NCBI GenBank assembly: GCA_025345505.1
Contig: JANVCC010000011.1
Location: 623,230-687,229, forward strand
Source of the DNA: Todiramphus chloris collaris
Lineage: Eukaryota; Chordata; Aves; Coraciiformes; Alcedinidae
Direction of reading: 5' to 3'
Length of the DNA: 64,000 nucleotides
The notes under the pieces are model-generated. The model was not told the origin of the DNA. It ran no database searches and saw only the letters and a list, made by a program, of their open reading frames with translations. This document shows positions 47,946-59,352 of this stretch, one piece after another; position 1 is the stretch's first letter, and each line of letters opens with the position of its first letter. The position numbers and the translations under genes were made by a program.

Positions 47946-49459
47946 TAAATCTTACTGAATTTTTCGCCTGTGAAATGTATATGACATGTTTCACTAGATT
48001 AAAAACCAATGTTCATTACCAGGCCTGCAGAGAAACATTCAATAAAGGTTTGCATGCATACATTTTATATACATTTCATTTTCTGTGCACAGAATTTGGA
48101 TAATTTCCACTCAGTTCCATTACCGGTAGCCTGAGAACACCTTCATAAACCTTACAAAATGATTCACTACTGCTCTAATCTACTCCTCATCTCCTTTACC
48201 ACCAACTACTTTCTCTGTTTAGGAATCTCAAATGTTTTATGTGCTTGAGCTTGGGGAAAAATCAACCTGCCAGTTGGGCTGGAGCGATACAGGTGGGCTC
48301 TCCTCATTAATTGCTTCACCTCTGCTTTCTTAACCTTGGCATTCACTCGTGAGACGTGTTATCTGTGTCAGCATTTCATTTCCCATTTGCTTCACCCTCG
48401 CAGCCTCGTTTGATTTAACTCCATGCAGAATATTTAGCATATAAATTAGCTAACTGCTGTAATACCTGTAGAAACTTCCCGCCCATCCTCCCACTTTAAA
48501 AAACCCACTCAGTGTTGTGTTGGTAAATGTAATTTATTAGCTAGTTCCATAGCTGGTGCAGAAGAACTGTTGGATTGAGGGTGTTTCAGCCCTGGCTGGG
48601 TGAATTCATAGGGGGTGAGTGTTCCCAGCTTGCTGCAGGACTCATTGCAGTCACTCTGAGCTTTGCCTGGAGCCAGATAGCAAGTGTAGGTTTTCTGGGT
48701 GCAGAGAAGATAAAGAAAATGCAGGTTAGAGCAGAAAGAATTATTTTTCTTTCTTTCCTGTTTTTTATAAATCTCTGGTGTCATATAGTCTTGCTTTGCA
48801 GTGCTGCAGATGAACACTGTGCAGCTGAAATTACTGACAGACTGTGCTCAAAGCTGAGCTCACATTTGTGCCTCAGGGATCACAATTTTAGGCAAGTTGT
48901 GTTGGATAGGATTTTTTTTTTTTTTTTTGATTGGGGTGTTTTTGGCATAGCAAACTTTCCACCTCTACCATCACTGAGGCAGTGAAAGCTGAGCCTCATG
49001 GCTTATTTCCTCAGGCATCCCTACTTTAATAGCACTGGGCTGTGATTTAGAAATGATTCGCAGGGGAGAGCTTACGTTGGATTTGGAGAAATTTGTGGCA
49101 TTCCAATACTTGTTTTTACCGTACTCAAAGTTACTTCTGCCTATTGCTGTGCAAATCTTTCTGGTGGACCAAAATTTAAAAGATACATTGTTTTTCATTA
49201 AGATAATGATTTCATTTTAATACGTTTTTTAATTAAGCAAAGCCTAGCTTTTAAACAAAAAAAACGTTTCTAAATGGGGAAAAAACAGATTAATATCTTT
49301 CCAGAATGTTTTGCCAAAGCCTTTCCATGTTGCTTTCTTCTTAGCTAATACAGTTTGCCAAATGAGTCTGTCCGGACAATTTAATGATTTTGTTCCTGCC
49401 ACTAGAAAAATACTGAAACGGAATAAAATATTTCTCACAAAACGTGGTTTAGATCTGCT

Positions 49460-49511
49460 TCACAGAATCCTAGAACCATTTAGGTTGGAAAAGACCCATC
49501 AAGTCCAACTG
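49460..49511 (-). mobile_element. CR1: Short CR1 3' tail, antisense
   Basis: About 52 bases: tcacagaatcctagaaccat, then ttaggttggaaaagacccat and caagtccaact. This is the extreme 3' end of the ccaaccaaaac class. Confidence 0.8.
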
Positions 49512-50828
49512 TAAATGTAATCCTAATTACATGTACAAAAAATGCAAAAGGCTAAACTTGTAATCATAATTTAATCCGATTTTCTTATCTGAATATGCTC
49601 ATAAGTATAACCTTTGCCAAAAATAAATCATTCTGAATTCTTTAAGGGGAAAATAAGAGGGGCTGAGCAGTGGGGTGCAGGTGGTTTTAGTACTGATCAA
49701 AAAGTGCAGGGAATGTACAGCCAGGAGAGAAGCACTTTCTGATGAGCACGGGTCATGGTCTTGTTCTGCACCCTGAAAATTTGTGAAAAATAAAGCAACT
49801 CTACTTTCAAGAAAGTCCATTCAAACCTGATCAAGCCATCATAAACCAAAGCAGTTAAGGGGCCACATTAGAACACCTTTGTTGGATTTCTGTGTTTGTT
49901 TTTTACCCCAGCACTTGCATAAAGGACTTTAAAAGACTTGCAGCCAAGGTGTTTGTGGGATGTAAAGGAGCACTTTGTTTCTTAAAGGCCCTTTTCTTTC
50001 TGGGATCAGAGAACAGTGATGTAATGTATTCTTGCTGGGTTTAATTTCCATGACTTCCAAAGCAGTTGTTTATGTTTATCTTTATCTTGTGCAAGCTGTA
50101 GGTCTAAAGCCTTTGCTTAATTAAGATGGGAACAGTAAATAAACAAAACGATGCCTGCTTCCATGTAGAGCAACGATAGGTATGTGAGAAATAGATAATA
50201 ATATTTATATTTTTCAAAACTTTGGAGCTTTTTTCCTTTCATCTTCTTGTAGCCTACCATCAGCCAAGGCAAAAGAGCTCAGGGAAGCAGGAACCACCCA
50301 GAACACTGTTTGTAAACTTTGTGGGTGGCTGATGGTTTTTTAATTGGTGTAAAGATATCCCAGGCCATAGTGAGTAAACAGTAATTGGTAAATAGGAACT
50401 GTTAGCAGCAATTTCAGTATTAAATAGAAAAATATTTGTCCTACAATGAGGCTTAATAACAATGAAATTTGGGCAGCACCCGGATTTCAGAGTGAGTTCT
50501 GGATTCCAGCATTCCTGTGCTTTTGCAACTCAGCTGCCTTCCTGGAGATACTTTTGTTGCTGAGAATGGAAGTGGTTACTTGATTTAAAATATTTTCTTG
50601 TCTGTGAGCTTCTGTCAGTCAGGAAGAACAGCATGTGTGTCTGCTCAAGTTGATTTTGCTGAGAGGGAAAATCAACATTTAAAACCTTGTTTAGTTTTAA
50701 ATTTGAAATAGATTCATCTGTTTGAGGGAACAAGGCTTTGGGAGCTACTGCACCCTTGGTTAAGGGTATTACAGTCTTGCATGGTTTTGCAGCGTAATGC
50801 AAAGCTGTCATTTGTCAGAAAGCACAAT

Positions 50829-51081
50829 GTCCAACCGCCTGCAGGGAGCAGGGACATCTGCAACTAGAGCAGGTTGCTCAGAGCCCCATCCAATCTGACC
50901 TGGAATGTTCCCAGGGATGGGACATCAACCACCTCTCTGGGCAACCTGGGCCAGGGTCTCACCAACTTCACTGTAAAAAATGTCTTCCTTCTCTCTGGTC
51001 TAAACCTCCCCTCTTTCAGTTTAAAACCATCACCCCTTGTCCTGTCACAACAGGCCCTGCTAAAAACACTGTCCCCATTCA
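50829..51081 (-). mobile_element. CR1: CR1 LINE 3' fragment, antisense, extreme tail lost
   Basis: The + strand begins gtccaaccgcctgcagggag and continues aactagagcaggttgctcag, ccagggatgggacatcaacc and cttgtcctgtcacaacaggc. The terminal attctgtg repeats are missing. The 72-codon - strand frame (50864-51082) is the ORF2 remnant. Confidence 0.9.
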
Positions 51082-51717
51082 TATGTAGCTGTTCCTGTGT
51101 GAGAAGCAGAATAAAGATACATTGCTGTCTGGTATGTTGTTGTTTTTCTGTATAGGTAGGAAGCTGTTAACCCTGGTCTACCAGTGTAATTATTTAGGTA
51201 AAAGTATCTCTGTATGCTTATAAACAGTGTTATACATCTCTCAAGTGCAGGCCTGACCTAACACTGTAAGTACTTTTATGGCTTCTCTGCAGTGGAATGA
51301 AACTCAAAACATTTGTGGTTTGGAACAAGCATTTGTTGAATATTAAGGCCACTGTGTGTAAATAGAGTGGGGCAACTCGATCAGATTTGCTGGTTACCTT
51401 GAATTAAAAACTCTTGTCTGACCCTTAGCAAGTACAGTCAAGGGTCCTGGAGCAGCTTGTTTATTTTAGCTAACAAGTCTGTACAAACAACATGGTTTAC
51501 AGCAGCCTACGTAGTAAGAGGAGCTACCAGTGTTTATTGCATGCCTAGACTAATGTTTATCGCTGTTGCATAACTCAAGCTAATTGGAAATTGCATAACA
51601 ATGTAAAACAGCAAAACAACCAGGCTGATCATTTCCTAGGCAGCTTTTGTTGAAGGTGTATGGAAAGTCCTCGTAGTATAATGCCAGAATAGAATGACAA
51701 ATCAGCTGCTTTACTCC

Positions 51718-51755
51718 ACAAGTGTGTGTATGTACGTATATATGTGTGTATATAC
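51718..51755. repeat. Short GTGTAT/TATA microsatellite
   Basis: Alternating purine-pyrimidine units (gtgtgtatgtacgtatatat, then gtgtgtatatac). It is too short and mixed for a clear period. Confidence 0.6.
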
Positions 51756-51818
51756 ACCTCATTTCAGTAACGCGATGAAAGGGGGAGTTTCTTACTAACA
51801 AGCTAAAGCTTGCCTTGA

Positions 51819-52070
51819 ATCATAGAATGGTTTGGGTTGGAAGGGACCTTAAAGATCATCTAGTTCCAACCCCCGTACCATGAGCAGGGACACCTTCCAC
51901 TAGAGCAGGTTGCCCCACGTCCTGTCCAGCCTGGCCTTGAACACTTTCTGGGATGGGGCATCCACAGCTTCTCTGGACAACCTGTGCCAGTGTCTCACCA
52001 CCCTCAGAGAGAATAACTTCTTCCTAATAGCTAATCTAAATCTATCTTCTTCCAGTATGAAGCCACTGAC
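51819..52070 (-). mobile_element. CR1: CR1 LINE 3' fragment, antisense
   Basis: Opens aatcatagaatggtttgggt, close to the expected tail sequence. It continues ccttaaagatcatctagttc and ccactagagcaggttgcccc and ends near ttccagtatgaagccactga. A poly-A run follows at 52081. Confidence 0.92.
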
Positions 52071-52080
52071 AATCTATCTA

Positions 52081-52096
52081 AAAAAAAAAAAAAAAA
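52081..52096. repeat. Poly-A run, 16 bases
   Basis: Lies just past the inner, truncated end of an antisense CR1. Since that is the wrong end for a CR1 tail, it is an independent run. Confidence 0.75.
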
Positions 52097-54752
52097 GATA
52101 TGTCCACTGAAGCCACTAACCCACCCACACCCTACCACAGTCACAGATCAACCCCACAGGAACCAACTGCCTTTGACTAGCTTGTTCTCACCCTACTGAT
52201 GTCAAGGTTGGAGATGACCATGCTTCAACATCACGCTAACATGTAGTTCCTCTTGGATGCAGGAGCATCCAGGTAGGAGGCAGGATCAGTGCTTATCCTC
52301 ACTGGGTTCTGTAGAGCCACTCATCTTCCCCTTCTTTCAAAGCAGATGTGGTTAGAGAGTGGTTTTGTTCAAAATCTCTAATACTTACTAACAGAGAGGT
52401 GCGTTCATGTGCAGAAATTGTCATCACTGCATTCAGATTATTTTGAGAAATCCACTTCTCCATTTGCTAAGTGCTCCTTACTCAATTTTTTTCCAAATAA
52501 AAGCTTAATGGTTAATTAAAATTGGTATTGTTTCCATGTTCTTACAGCTTGCAAAAGGCAAAAAACTAAGTGAGAGGTGTTGCCTTTATAAGACATCCCT
52601 GGAACTCTAACACCATCTAACACTTCTGATTTCCACCCTTCTCATAGGTATTGATTTTGTAGATACTGAGAAATTTCGGTTTGGGGCTTGAGTGCTGACT
52701 TACAAGGTTTTCAAAAGGTGCTCAATGCTGCAATTAAATTGAAAGGATCTGCCTTTCAAATGTAAATGCTGATGTGTGGATCCATCTCTGGACTTTTATT
52801 CTTTTTAAATCAGTATTTTCTGAACCTTGACTGAAGTAGTGTGATGTACGTTAGCATATTTTACTTCTTTCCTCATTTTCTCGGCTATATGAACAGTGTT
52901 TACAATACGTGTTAATCATTCACCTGAAGACCGCTTGCGTGAAGAAGTAGAAACTTCACTTGACTAAGTGGCTTTGGCTTTTCCCATGGGAAATACTTCT
53001 CAAACTCATCCGATCCTTCAGTCTTCCCACCTAATTATGTGGGAGAGTATGTGGCAGCTGAACCCCTACAAAGATATATTTCACATAACAAATTTCATTC
53101 TGATAACTTCCCTATGTTTTAAAAATCATATTTCTTCTAAATGGAGTTAGAATTAGTATCTCTCAAAAGTAGTTTCATTATTTGAAACAGGTTTAAAGTC
53201 ACCTTCACAAATAGTTTCATAACTAAAATGGATCCATGATTGGGGGTTCAGTTGAATGAAAGTGATAGTCATTTACTTGCTGACTTATCTTTTTTATAGT
53301 GCTTATCTTCTTGGATAAATGTAGCGTGTCAAAACAAAGAAAAATACCAGTATCCTTTCAGCTCAACACAAAATTTTGTATATAGTAAGGACAAGAGTAA
53401 TAAAACTCTGTGTAGCACCACCTGGCATTTTAATTCACTCTACATATATTCTTACATAGTCCACTGTGCTTCAGCAACTACCAAAAACAGCATTTCCCTC
53501 TGATTCTTGCTTAGACCCGTCTATTTTTGCTGGTTTTGCTTAGTTTCCCAGTGCTGCTGACAACTCAGTGTGTCAGTACCGGCAGTGACGCAGCAGTAAG
53601 GTGCTTCTGATCCTCGTGGAAAGGATGAGAAAGGAGATGAAACTCGGCTACTTGCACCATAACTTGCCAAGACTGAACAATGCTGTGAAAGGAAACACAG
53701 GAAAAACTCCAGGGTAGTTCAGTGGGTTTCTGTTGTTGCCTCCATCAGTGACTCACTGAAGGACCTGTGGTAAATCACTTTATTTTGGCTCCGCTGATGA
53801 GCAAGTGCAGCAGGACGATGACAATGATAGAGTTGGACTGGACATAAATACTCCTAACTTTATCCCTAGGTTTGCTTCTTGATGCGATCCTTGAAATTCT
53901 GCTTTGCTTGTCTTGAAATTTTGCTTTTCTTAACATTCTGAATTTTGCGTTTCTTGAATTTCTTCAATTCTGTATTTCTTCCTGTTACTCTTTCCTTTCC
54001 CTCTGCTTAGATTGTTAAGTAACGTGACTCAGGGTGGTGGTTTGCCATGAATTTGTTGAAGCCCTGGCTCTGTTGGCCAGAAAGCATGCCAGGATGTTGA
54101 AGGGAACCCAGCTGTCAGAAAACCTAAATTTTCATTCTGTCTAAAGACAGAAATCATGCAACTGTTCATTGAAGTGTGATATTTATTTAATTTTGGAATT
54201 ACTGAGATATTCTGTTTCCATAACAAAGAAGCTTCCTGTGATCTCTGGCAGGCGCTGGTGGAAAATAACCCCGTTTGGGGGGTTGGTGGGTTTGTGCGTG
54301 TGTGTATCGGATTTATTTGTGTATCAGATCTAGTTTAGTCAGCAGCCAAAAGGGCGTCCAGGGTCTGCAGCCTGGGAGTATTCCTAATTTTAAAAACACT
54401 GCGAAGCACTGGATTTTGTCTGGGGTTTTGAACTTTGAAAATACTCTGAACTAACTGACCGCTAGAATACCTGAATAGAAAGCGAGCATAAACTAATAGA
54501 TGTTATTTCAAAAACACCAGCTTGTGAAATTGGCCATGCCTGTAGTTTTACATCTCCAGAAAATCATTCCCTGTCTCTTGGCTCATGCCACACTCCTGCA
54601 GGCAAGGAAATGAAGAGCTGGACCCACTTCCACATGGAGCAGCTTTTGGAGCCACCCAAATCATTTGCGGATCAGGAAATAATGCATTTGAATCATGGCA
54701 AATGAAATGGAACCTTGAAATAATTGTGACTTGGGCTTGTTTATCTCCTCAG

Positions 54753-54914
54753 ATAATTAAGCTGAAAGCAGAAGCCCGTCTCGAGCTGCTGAAGCAGATC
54801 GGCGTGTCCGTGGATACGTGGCTAAAAAGTGCAATGAACCAAGTGATGGAAGAACTGGAAAACGAACGCTGGGCCAGCCTGCCTTCGGTGACCAACAATG
54901 GCTCTTCACACCTG
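54753..54914 (+). CDS. FCHSD2: FCHSD2 exon: coiled coil and linker (54 codons)
   Basis: The acceptor tctcctcag and donor gtatgc frame 54 codons in phase 0-0. Residues 1-40 of the exon (IIKLKAEARLELLKQ to MEELENERW) complete the helical region after the F-BAR domain. Residues 41-54 (ASLPSVTNNGSSHL) are a flexible linker toward the acidic region and SH3-1. The surrounding open frame extends on both sides of the exon by chance. Only the part between the splice sites is coding. A strand-asymmetric A/C-rich tract begins about 160 bases downstream. Confidence 0.96.
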
Positions 54915-55071
54915 GTATGCTTTCCAACACATAAACCTCACCTCATCTCCACGTGGCTCTTTCCTAGTAGCAACTCCTAACTTATTATTGAGTATAAAAC
55001 AAGATTGATAATATTTGGTAGTTTGTTAGCAAACTGGAAAAACCTTGTAACATTGTGTGGCTGAATTCCAT

Positions 55072-55258
55072 GCAAAAAAAAAAGACAAAAAAACAACAAA
55101 GAAAACCCCAAACAAAAAACCAACAAAACAAACAAAAAAAAACCCCACACACAAAAAAAGCCAAAACCAACAACAACAACAAAACAAACAAAACACCACA
55201 CACACAAAAAAAAAAAAGAACCCAAATGAACAAACAGAAAAGAAAACACCTGAAAGAA
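55072..55258. repeat. A/C-rich strand-asymmetric tract
   Basis: About 185 bases consist of A and C with a few G and almost no T on the + strand: aacaa, cacaca and poly-A units mixed. The open frames rich in Lys, Asn, Gln and Thr (+ strand) and Phe, Cys and Leu (- strand) here are by-products of composition. It begins 158 bases after an FCHSD2 exon. Confidence 0.85.
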
Positions 55259-56780
55259 AGGCTTCCTAGGTTCTGGTGCCGAGTTTACTTTAGACTGATT
55301 TTTCTGACCTCAGATAAGTGCCATAACGTTTATTTGCCTTCTCCTGAAAAGAAAAATGTCTGCATGTTTCTTTGAAGTTTCATTAATAGTTTACGATGTT
55401 ATCTGAGCTGCTCGGAGGAAAGGCTTTATTCTTCCAAATGTTTAGAAAACTGTAGACTCTCCATCATCTCTTAAAGAGTCATTCATGTAGAGATTACAGA
55501 GAAAGTTATCAGGAAAGAAAAGCCTGTTTTCCAAACAGATGTGGATATTTGAGACGAAAATTTAATTCATTAAAAATCGGTGTAAGGCTTTGGAAAACAG
55601 CCTGTCCTGGGAGCAGGTTCAGATGTTTCCCTCAGAGATTTCTCATTGATTTAGACGTTCCCACTATTCACCTGTGAGTTACTGTTCTGTTATTTGAAAT
55701 ACAGTAAATATTTGATGTTTTCTGTGTGAATAACTAGTCACTTAAAGCAGTAAAGTAGTTCAACTGGAACAGGCCACAAGCCTGATTTCTACTACATTTC
55801 ATCCAGAGCTGGTAACTTCTTAAACTGTTAAATTCAATTGCACGACTGTGTCCAAAGTCACGTTAACTTTTGAAAATTTCATCCAGTATACCCAAAATTG
55901 AACTAAAAAGCTTTGATCAGTGGAAGATTGATAATGGTTCTTTCTTTTATACAGTGTTACGTAAGACTGATTGCATTTGTAATGTCTGTAGCTGGTTTGG
56001 AAAACAGACCAGAGACATCTCCCATCTGTTTAACTTGGAAGAAAGCACATTTTTTGTGTAATTCAAGAAAGAATAAAAAGCAAACTCTCCTTTTCTTCCT
56101 CTCTCCCCACCAAAGAATATGTTTCAAAATAAAGAGATGTCTGAATCGAACAGCTGCTTGAACCAAGAAACCCTGTTCAGAAAAGAGGAGCTGCTAAAAG
56201 AGCTCATAATACCTTTTCTTTTTAATTCCCCTAACCAGTCTGTGGCCCTTCACCAGTAAACAACTAAAATAAAATTCTTGAAGGTTTGGTCAGATTGCCT
56301 CAAAGAAATTTTAAATTTTCTGTGCATGTTTATATATCTAATATTTAACAAAATTCAGAGGCTTTTATAAAGTCCTGGTTTGCAAGTGGATAATTTCCTA
56401 ACTGTAGTCTTCAAATACTATTAGAATTATTTAATTCACACTTTCTTTTAACCTTAAATGATTTGGACAGCCAGGACACATCTTATGTATAACAAAACTT
56501 TCAGGGGGAATTGGGTTTTTTCATTGCATTGAAAATGATTTGGAGAAGGACTTGCTTTAACAGACCACCTAAGAGAAACAAAATCTCCATTTCAGCAAGT
56601 ATGTGCTATCTACACAGAAAAAATCCTGCTCATTCCCATGGTTCTTCATGCTTTTCTGCTGCTTTGTTGTTTTCTTGGTAATGGTGACAAACCCCTAAAG
56701 GGGTTTGGGGTTTTTTGGGTTTTTTTTTTTTTAATGTCCATTTATTTTCATCTATGTCAACTTTAGTTCAAACAAGTGAG

Positions 56781-56918
56781 CTTCTCTGGAGAGATTCCAA
56801 ACTCGCCTGGGCATGATCCTGGGCAGCCTGCTGTGGGTGACCCTGCCGGAGCAGGGGGGTTGGATGAGATGATCTCCAGAGGTCCCTTCCAACCCCCACC
56901 ATGCTGGGATTCTCTGAG
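56781..56918 (+). mobile_element. CR1: Short CR1 LINE 3' fragment, sense
   Basis: Begins cttctctggagagattccaa and ends cccccaccatgctgggattc then tctgag. It is heavily 5'-truncated to about 140 bases, of the same class as 35428-35632. Confidence 0.92.
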
Positions 56919-57337
56919 TGAGCACTGAATGGAGGCTCAGCAAATCTCTAGACTCTTGAATCCATTCTTTGCTTTCTTCAAGGTGTTTGGATGCTTCATC
57001 TAGGATGTTACATACAGACACGGTGACAGTGATTTCGCGGTAGACGTTATAATTACCGCTCTGCACAGTTGGTCTCTGCAGGCTTTATTCCCATGGTTAG
57101 GAGGATAATTAGAGATTAAAGTTGTACTGTCCAGATCCGAGCTTCAGCCTCCCCAAATCCCAGAGGAGTTCACGTGCTGGGTTTCATTTCAAATTCTTTC
57201 TAGCCAGGATAGATGAGGGCATGTTAACTAGCTGTGTTTAACAGTGTCTTTTTTTCTTTCTTCTTGTACTCCACCTCTTTTAACTTCCCATCATGCATGT
57301 TGGATTGCACCCAATACCTTGTTCTCTGTCTCATCAG

Positions 57338-57412
57338 ACATGCCAACAGTTGGCCCTCGAGCCAAACCCTGTGCTAGTCCCTGGCGAGGCAGCAGATGCC
57401 ACAGTGTGGGAG
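57338..57412 (+). other. Candidate FCHSD2 cassette exon (25 codons, phase 0-0)
   Basis: A pyrimidine-rich run (ccttgttctctgtctc) ending atcag precedes a GC-rich block inside AT-rich intron. Read in the FCHSD2 phase it begins TCQQLALEPNPVLVPGEAAD and goes on ATVWE before a possible donor gttaaa. The 75 bases would keep the frame between the SSHL and INADAE exons. If the donor is not used, the frame runs four more codons to a TGA at 57422-57424, giving an alternative end. The amino-acid mix looks like real protein. The donor is weak at +3 and +5. I do not recall a matching known isoform, so this is an inference. Confidence 0.4.
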
Positions 57413-57711
57413 GTTAAACCCTGATTCTTATTTTCCCTTTCTGCACTTACGTAGACTCCAGTATAAAAAAAGATGCTGTTGACCTTGGCAGGCCAGATGA
57501 GGACAGCCCATAGATGGAATTCTTAGAACTGTTACTGAAATTAAGCTGCTTGCAATTATTAGAATTACTGCAGCATATAAGCAGCAGCACTTTCACTTCA
57601 TCCTCGAAGGGCGGTCAGTGTTTAGTGTTCAGAAACCAGCTATCTGCCATCTTTACATCATGCACAGCTTTGCTCTTGTCATGACATAATTTGTTAAGCA
57701 AAGGAGTTAAT

Positions 57712-57950
57712 ATAGAATCATAGAATGGTTTATGTGGGAAGGGACCTTTCAGGCTCATCTAGTCCAACCCCCCTGCAGGGAGCAGGGACATCTGCAACTA
57801 GAGCAGGTTGCTCAGAGCCCCAGCCAACCTCACCTGGAATGGTTCCAGGGATGGGGCATTGACCACCTCTCTGGGCAACCTGGGACAGGGTCTCACCACC
57901 TTCATTGTAAACAGTTTCTTCCTTGTACCTAGTCTAATACCCCATCACCT
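57712..57950 (-). mobile_element. CR1: CR1 LINE 3' fragment, antisense
   Basis: Starts atagaatcatagaatggttt, then tcatctagtccaacccccct, gcagggagcagggacatctg and gggatggggcattgaccacc. It ends near accccatcacct. Confidence 0.92.
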
Positions 57951-58726
57951 ATCCAGTCAGGTGGCATTCTGAGATAATGGTGAAATGCATAATCTGGGGA
58001 AATAATACTATTTTTACCCAGTGCACATTCCCCAAAAAATTAATCATCATTTTGAATGTGAATGGGAAACGTATGTAATGCTACTCTTCTGTATCTACAT
58101 TACTGAGAAACCTTGATGCTGCCTTCAACAAACATACTGTAAACACCGTGTAATTTATACAAAAAAAAAGGAAGCGAGGATAGCGTCTTTATGGGGCTTG
58201 TGCTTTGTTTTGTATTTTCTGTGACTTGAAGCAGTACAGTGATGAGAAACATTCACACAGTAGAAGTACAGTATTGCAGAGTCAGGATAAAGTTTGCAGT
58301 TGGTACATCTACTGTGAATGGGAAAGTGGTTGCTTTTTACTTGTAAAAGATTATAGCATCTTTCAGCTATCGGGTTACTGGTTCCTATTCAAGCCTGATT
58401 GGAATCTGATACTGGCAACTTGTGTGGGAGAAATAGTGGATTTAGTCCCTAAATACACGTATTACAAACTGCTTCTGACTGATCAACACCTTCAGGTGCT
58501 TCAGCGGATCATTCTGTTTGTGAATTAGCAGGAAATTTCAGCATTTTTAGCTCCTACAAGTAATACATGCAAATCACACTGGAGGTGGTTTGGAAGAAAT
58601 GTGTTTTCTGTTGTTGTCAGAGTCTCTGCAGTTCTGAAGACAGACAAAAAAAAAGGGATCTTGGAATATTCTTTTTTGTATTGAATCTGTTTTTGTGTAG
58701 GATATGCAACATGATATATGCATATG

Positions 58727-59352
58727 CACAGCAGTGGCCAAGAAGGCCACCAGCATCCTGGCTTGGATCAGCACTAGTGTGGCCAGCAGGACTAGGGCAG
58801 TGATCATCCCTCTGGACTGGGCACTGGGGAGGCCACACCTCAAATCCTGGGTTCAGTTTTGGGCCCCTCACTCCAAGAAGGACACTGAGGGGCTGGAGCG
58901 TGTCCAGAGAAGGGCAACAAAGCTGGGGAAGGGTCTAGAGCACAAGTCTTGTGAGGAGCAGCTGAGGGACCTGGGGCTGTTGAGCCTGGAGAAAAGGAGG
59001 CTCAGGGGAGACCTTCTCACTCACAACAACTCCCTGAAAGGAGGTTGGAGCCAGGTGGGGGTTGGTCTCTTCTCCCAAGGAACAAGTGACAGGACAAGAG
59101 GAAATGGCCTCAAGTTACTCTACCAGAAGTTTATGTTGGACATGAGGAACAATTTCTTGTCTGGAAGTGTTGTCAAGGACTAGCCTAGGCTGCCCGGGAT
59201 GGTGGTGGAGTCCCCATCCCTGGAGGGGTTTCAAAGCCATGGAGCTGTGGTGCTGAGGGACATGATTCAGTGGTGACCTGGCAGTTCTGGGTTAATGGTT
59301 GGACATGAAGATCTCAAAGGTCTCTTCCAAGCAAAACAATTCTCTGATTCTT
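58727..59352 (+). mobile_element. CR1: CR1 LINE fragment, sense, well preserved
   Basis: Starts near gcacagcagtggccaagaag. The frame 58704-59183 stays open for 159 codons and gives the ORF2 C-terminal motifs [38 protein letters not shown] and [14 protein letters not shown]. The tail is gcaaaacaattctctgattc. The long open frame and near-identity to 21052-21711 point to a fairly young insertion. Confidence 0.95.

Larger units (their letters stand above)
38695..54752 (+). other. FCHSD2: FCHSD2 intron, 16.1 kb
   Basis: Bounded by gtaaga and tcctcag, this is the longest complete intron in the window. It has seven clear CR1 copies, a short CR1 tail at 49460-49511 and a doubtful one at 47886-47945. 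Poly-T runs lie at 42216-42234, 47779-47809 and about 48912, and a poly-A run at 52081-52096. The stretches 40800-43050, 45990-49450 and 52100-54750 are otherwise unique, with no recognised gene. A 151-codon open frame on the - strand (46816-47268) is unexplained. Confidence 0.9.

Noticed and set aside
54977..55375. Phe/Cys-rich (- strand) and Lys/Asn/Gln-rich (+ strand) frames
   Set aside because: They are direct results of the A/C-rich low-complexity tract.
58704..59183. 159-codon + strand open frame as a host gene
   Set aside because: The motifs are those of the CR1 ORF2 C-terminus. It is a 5'-truncated LINE fragment.
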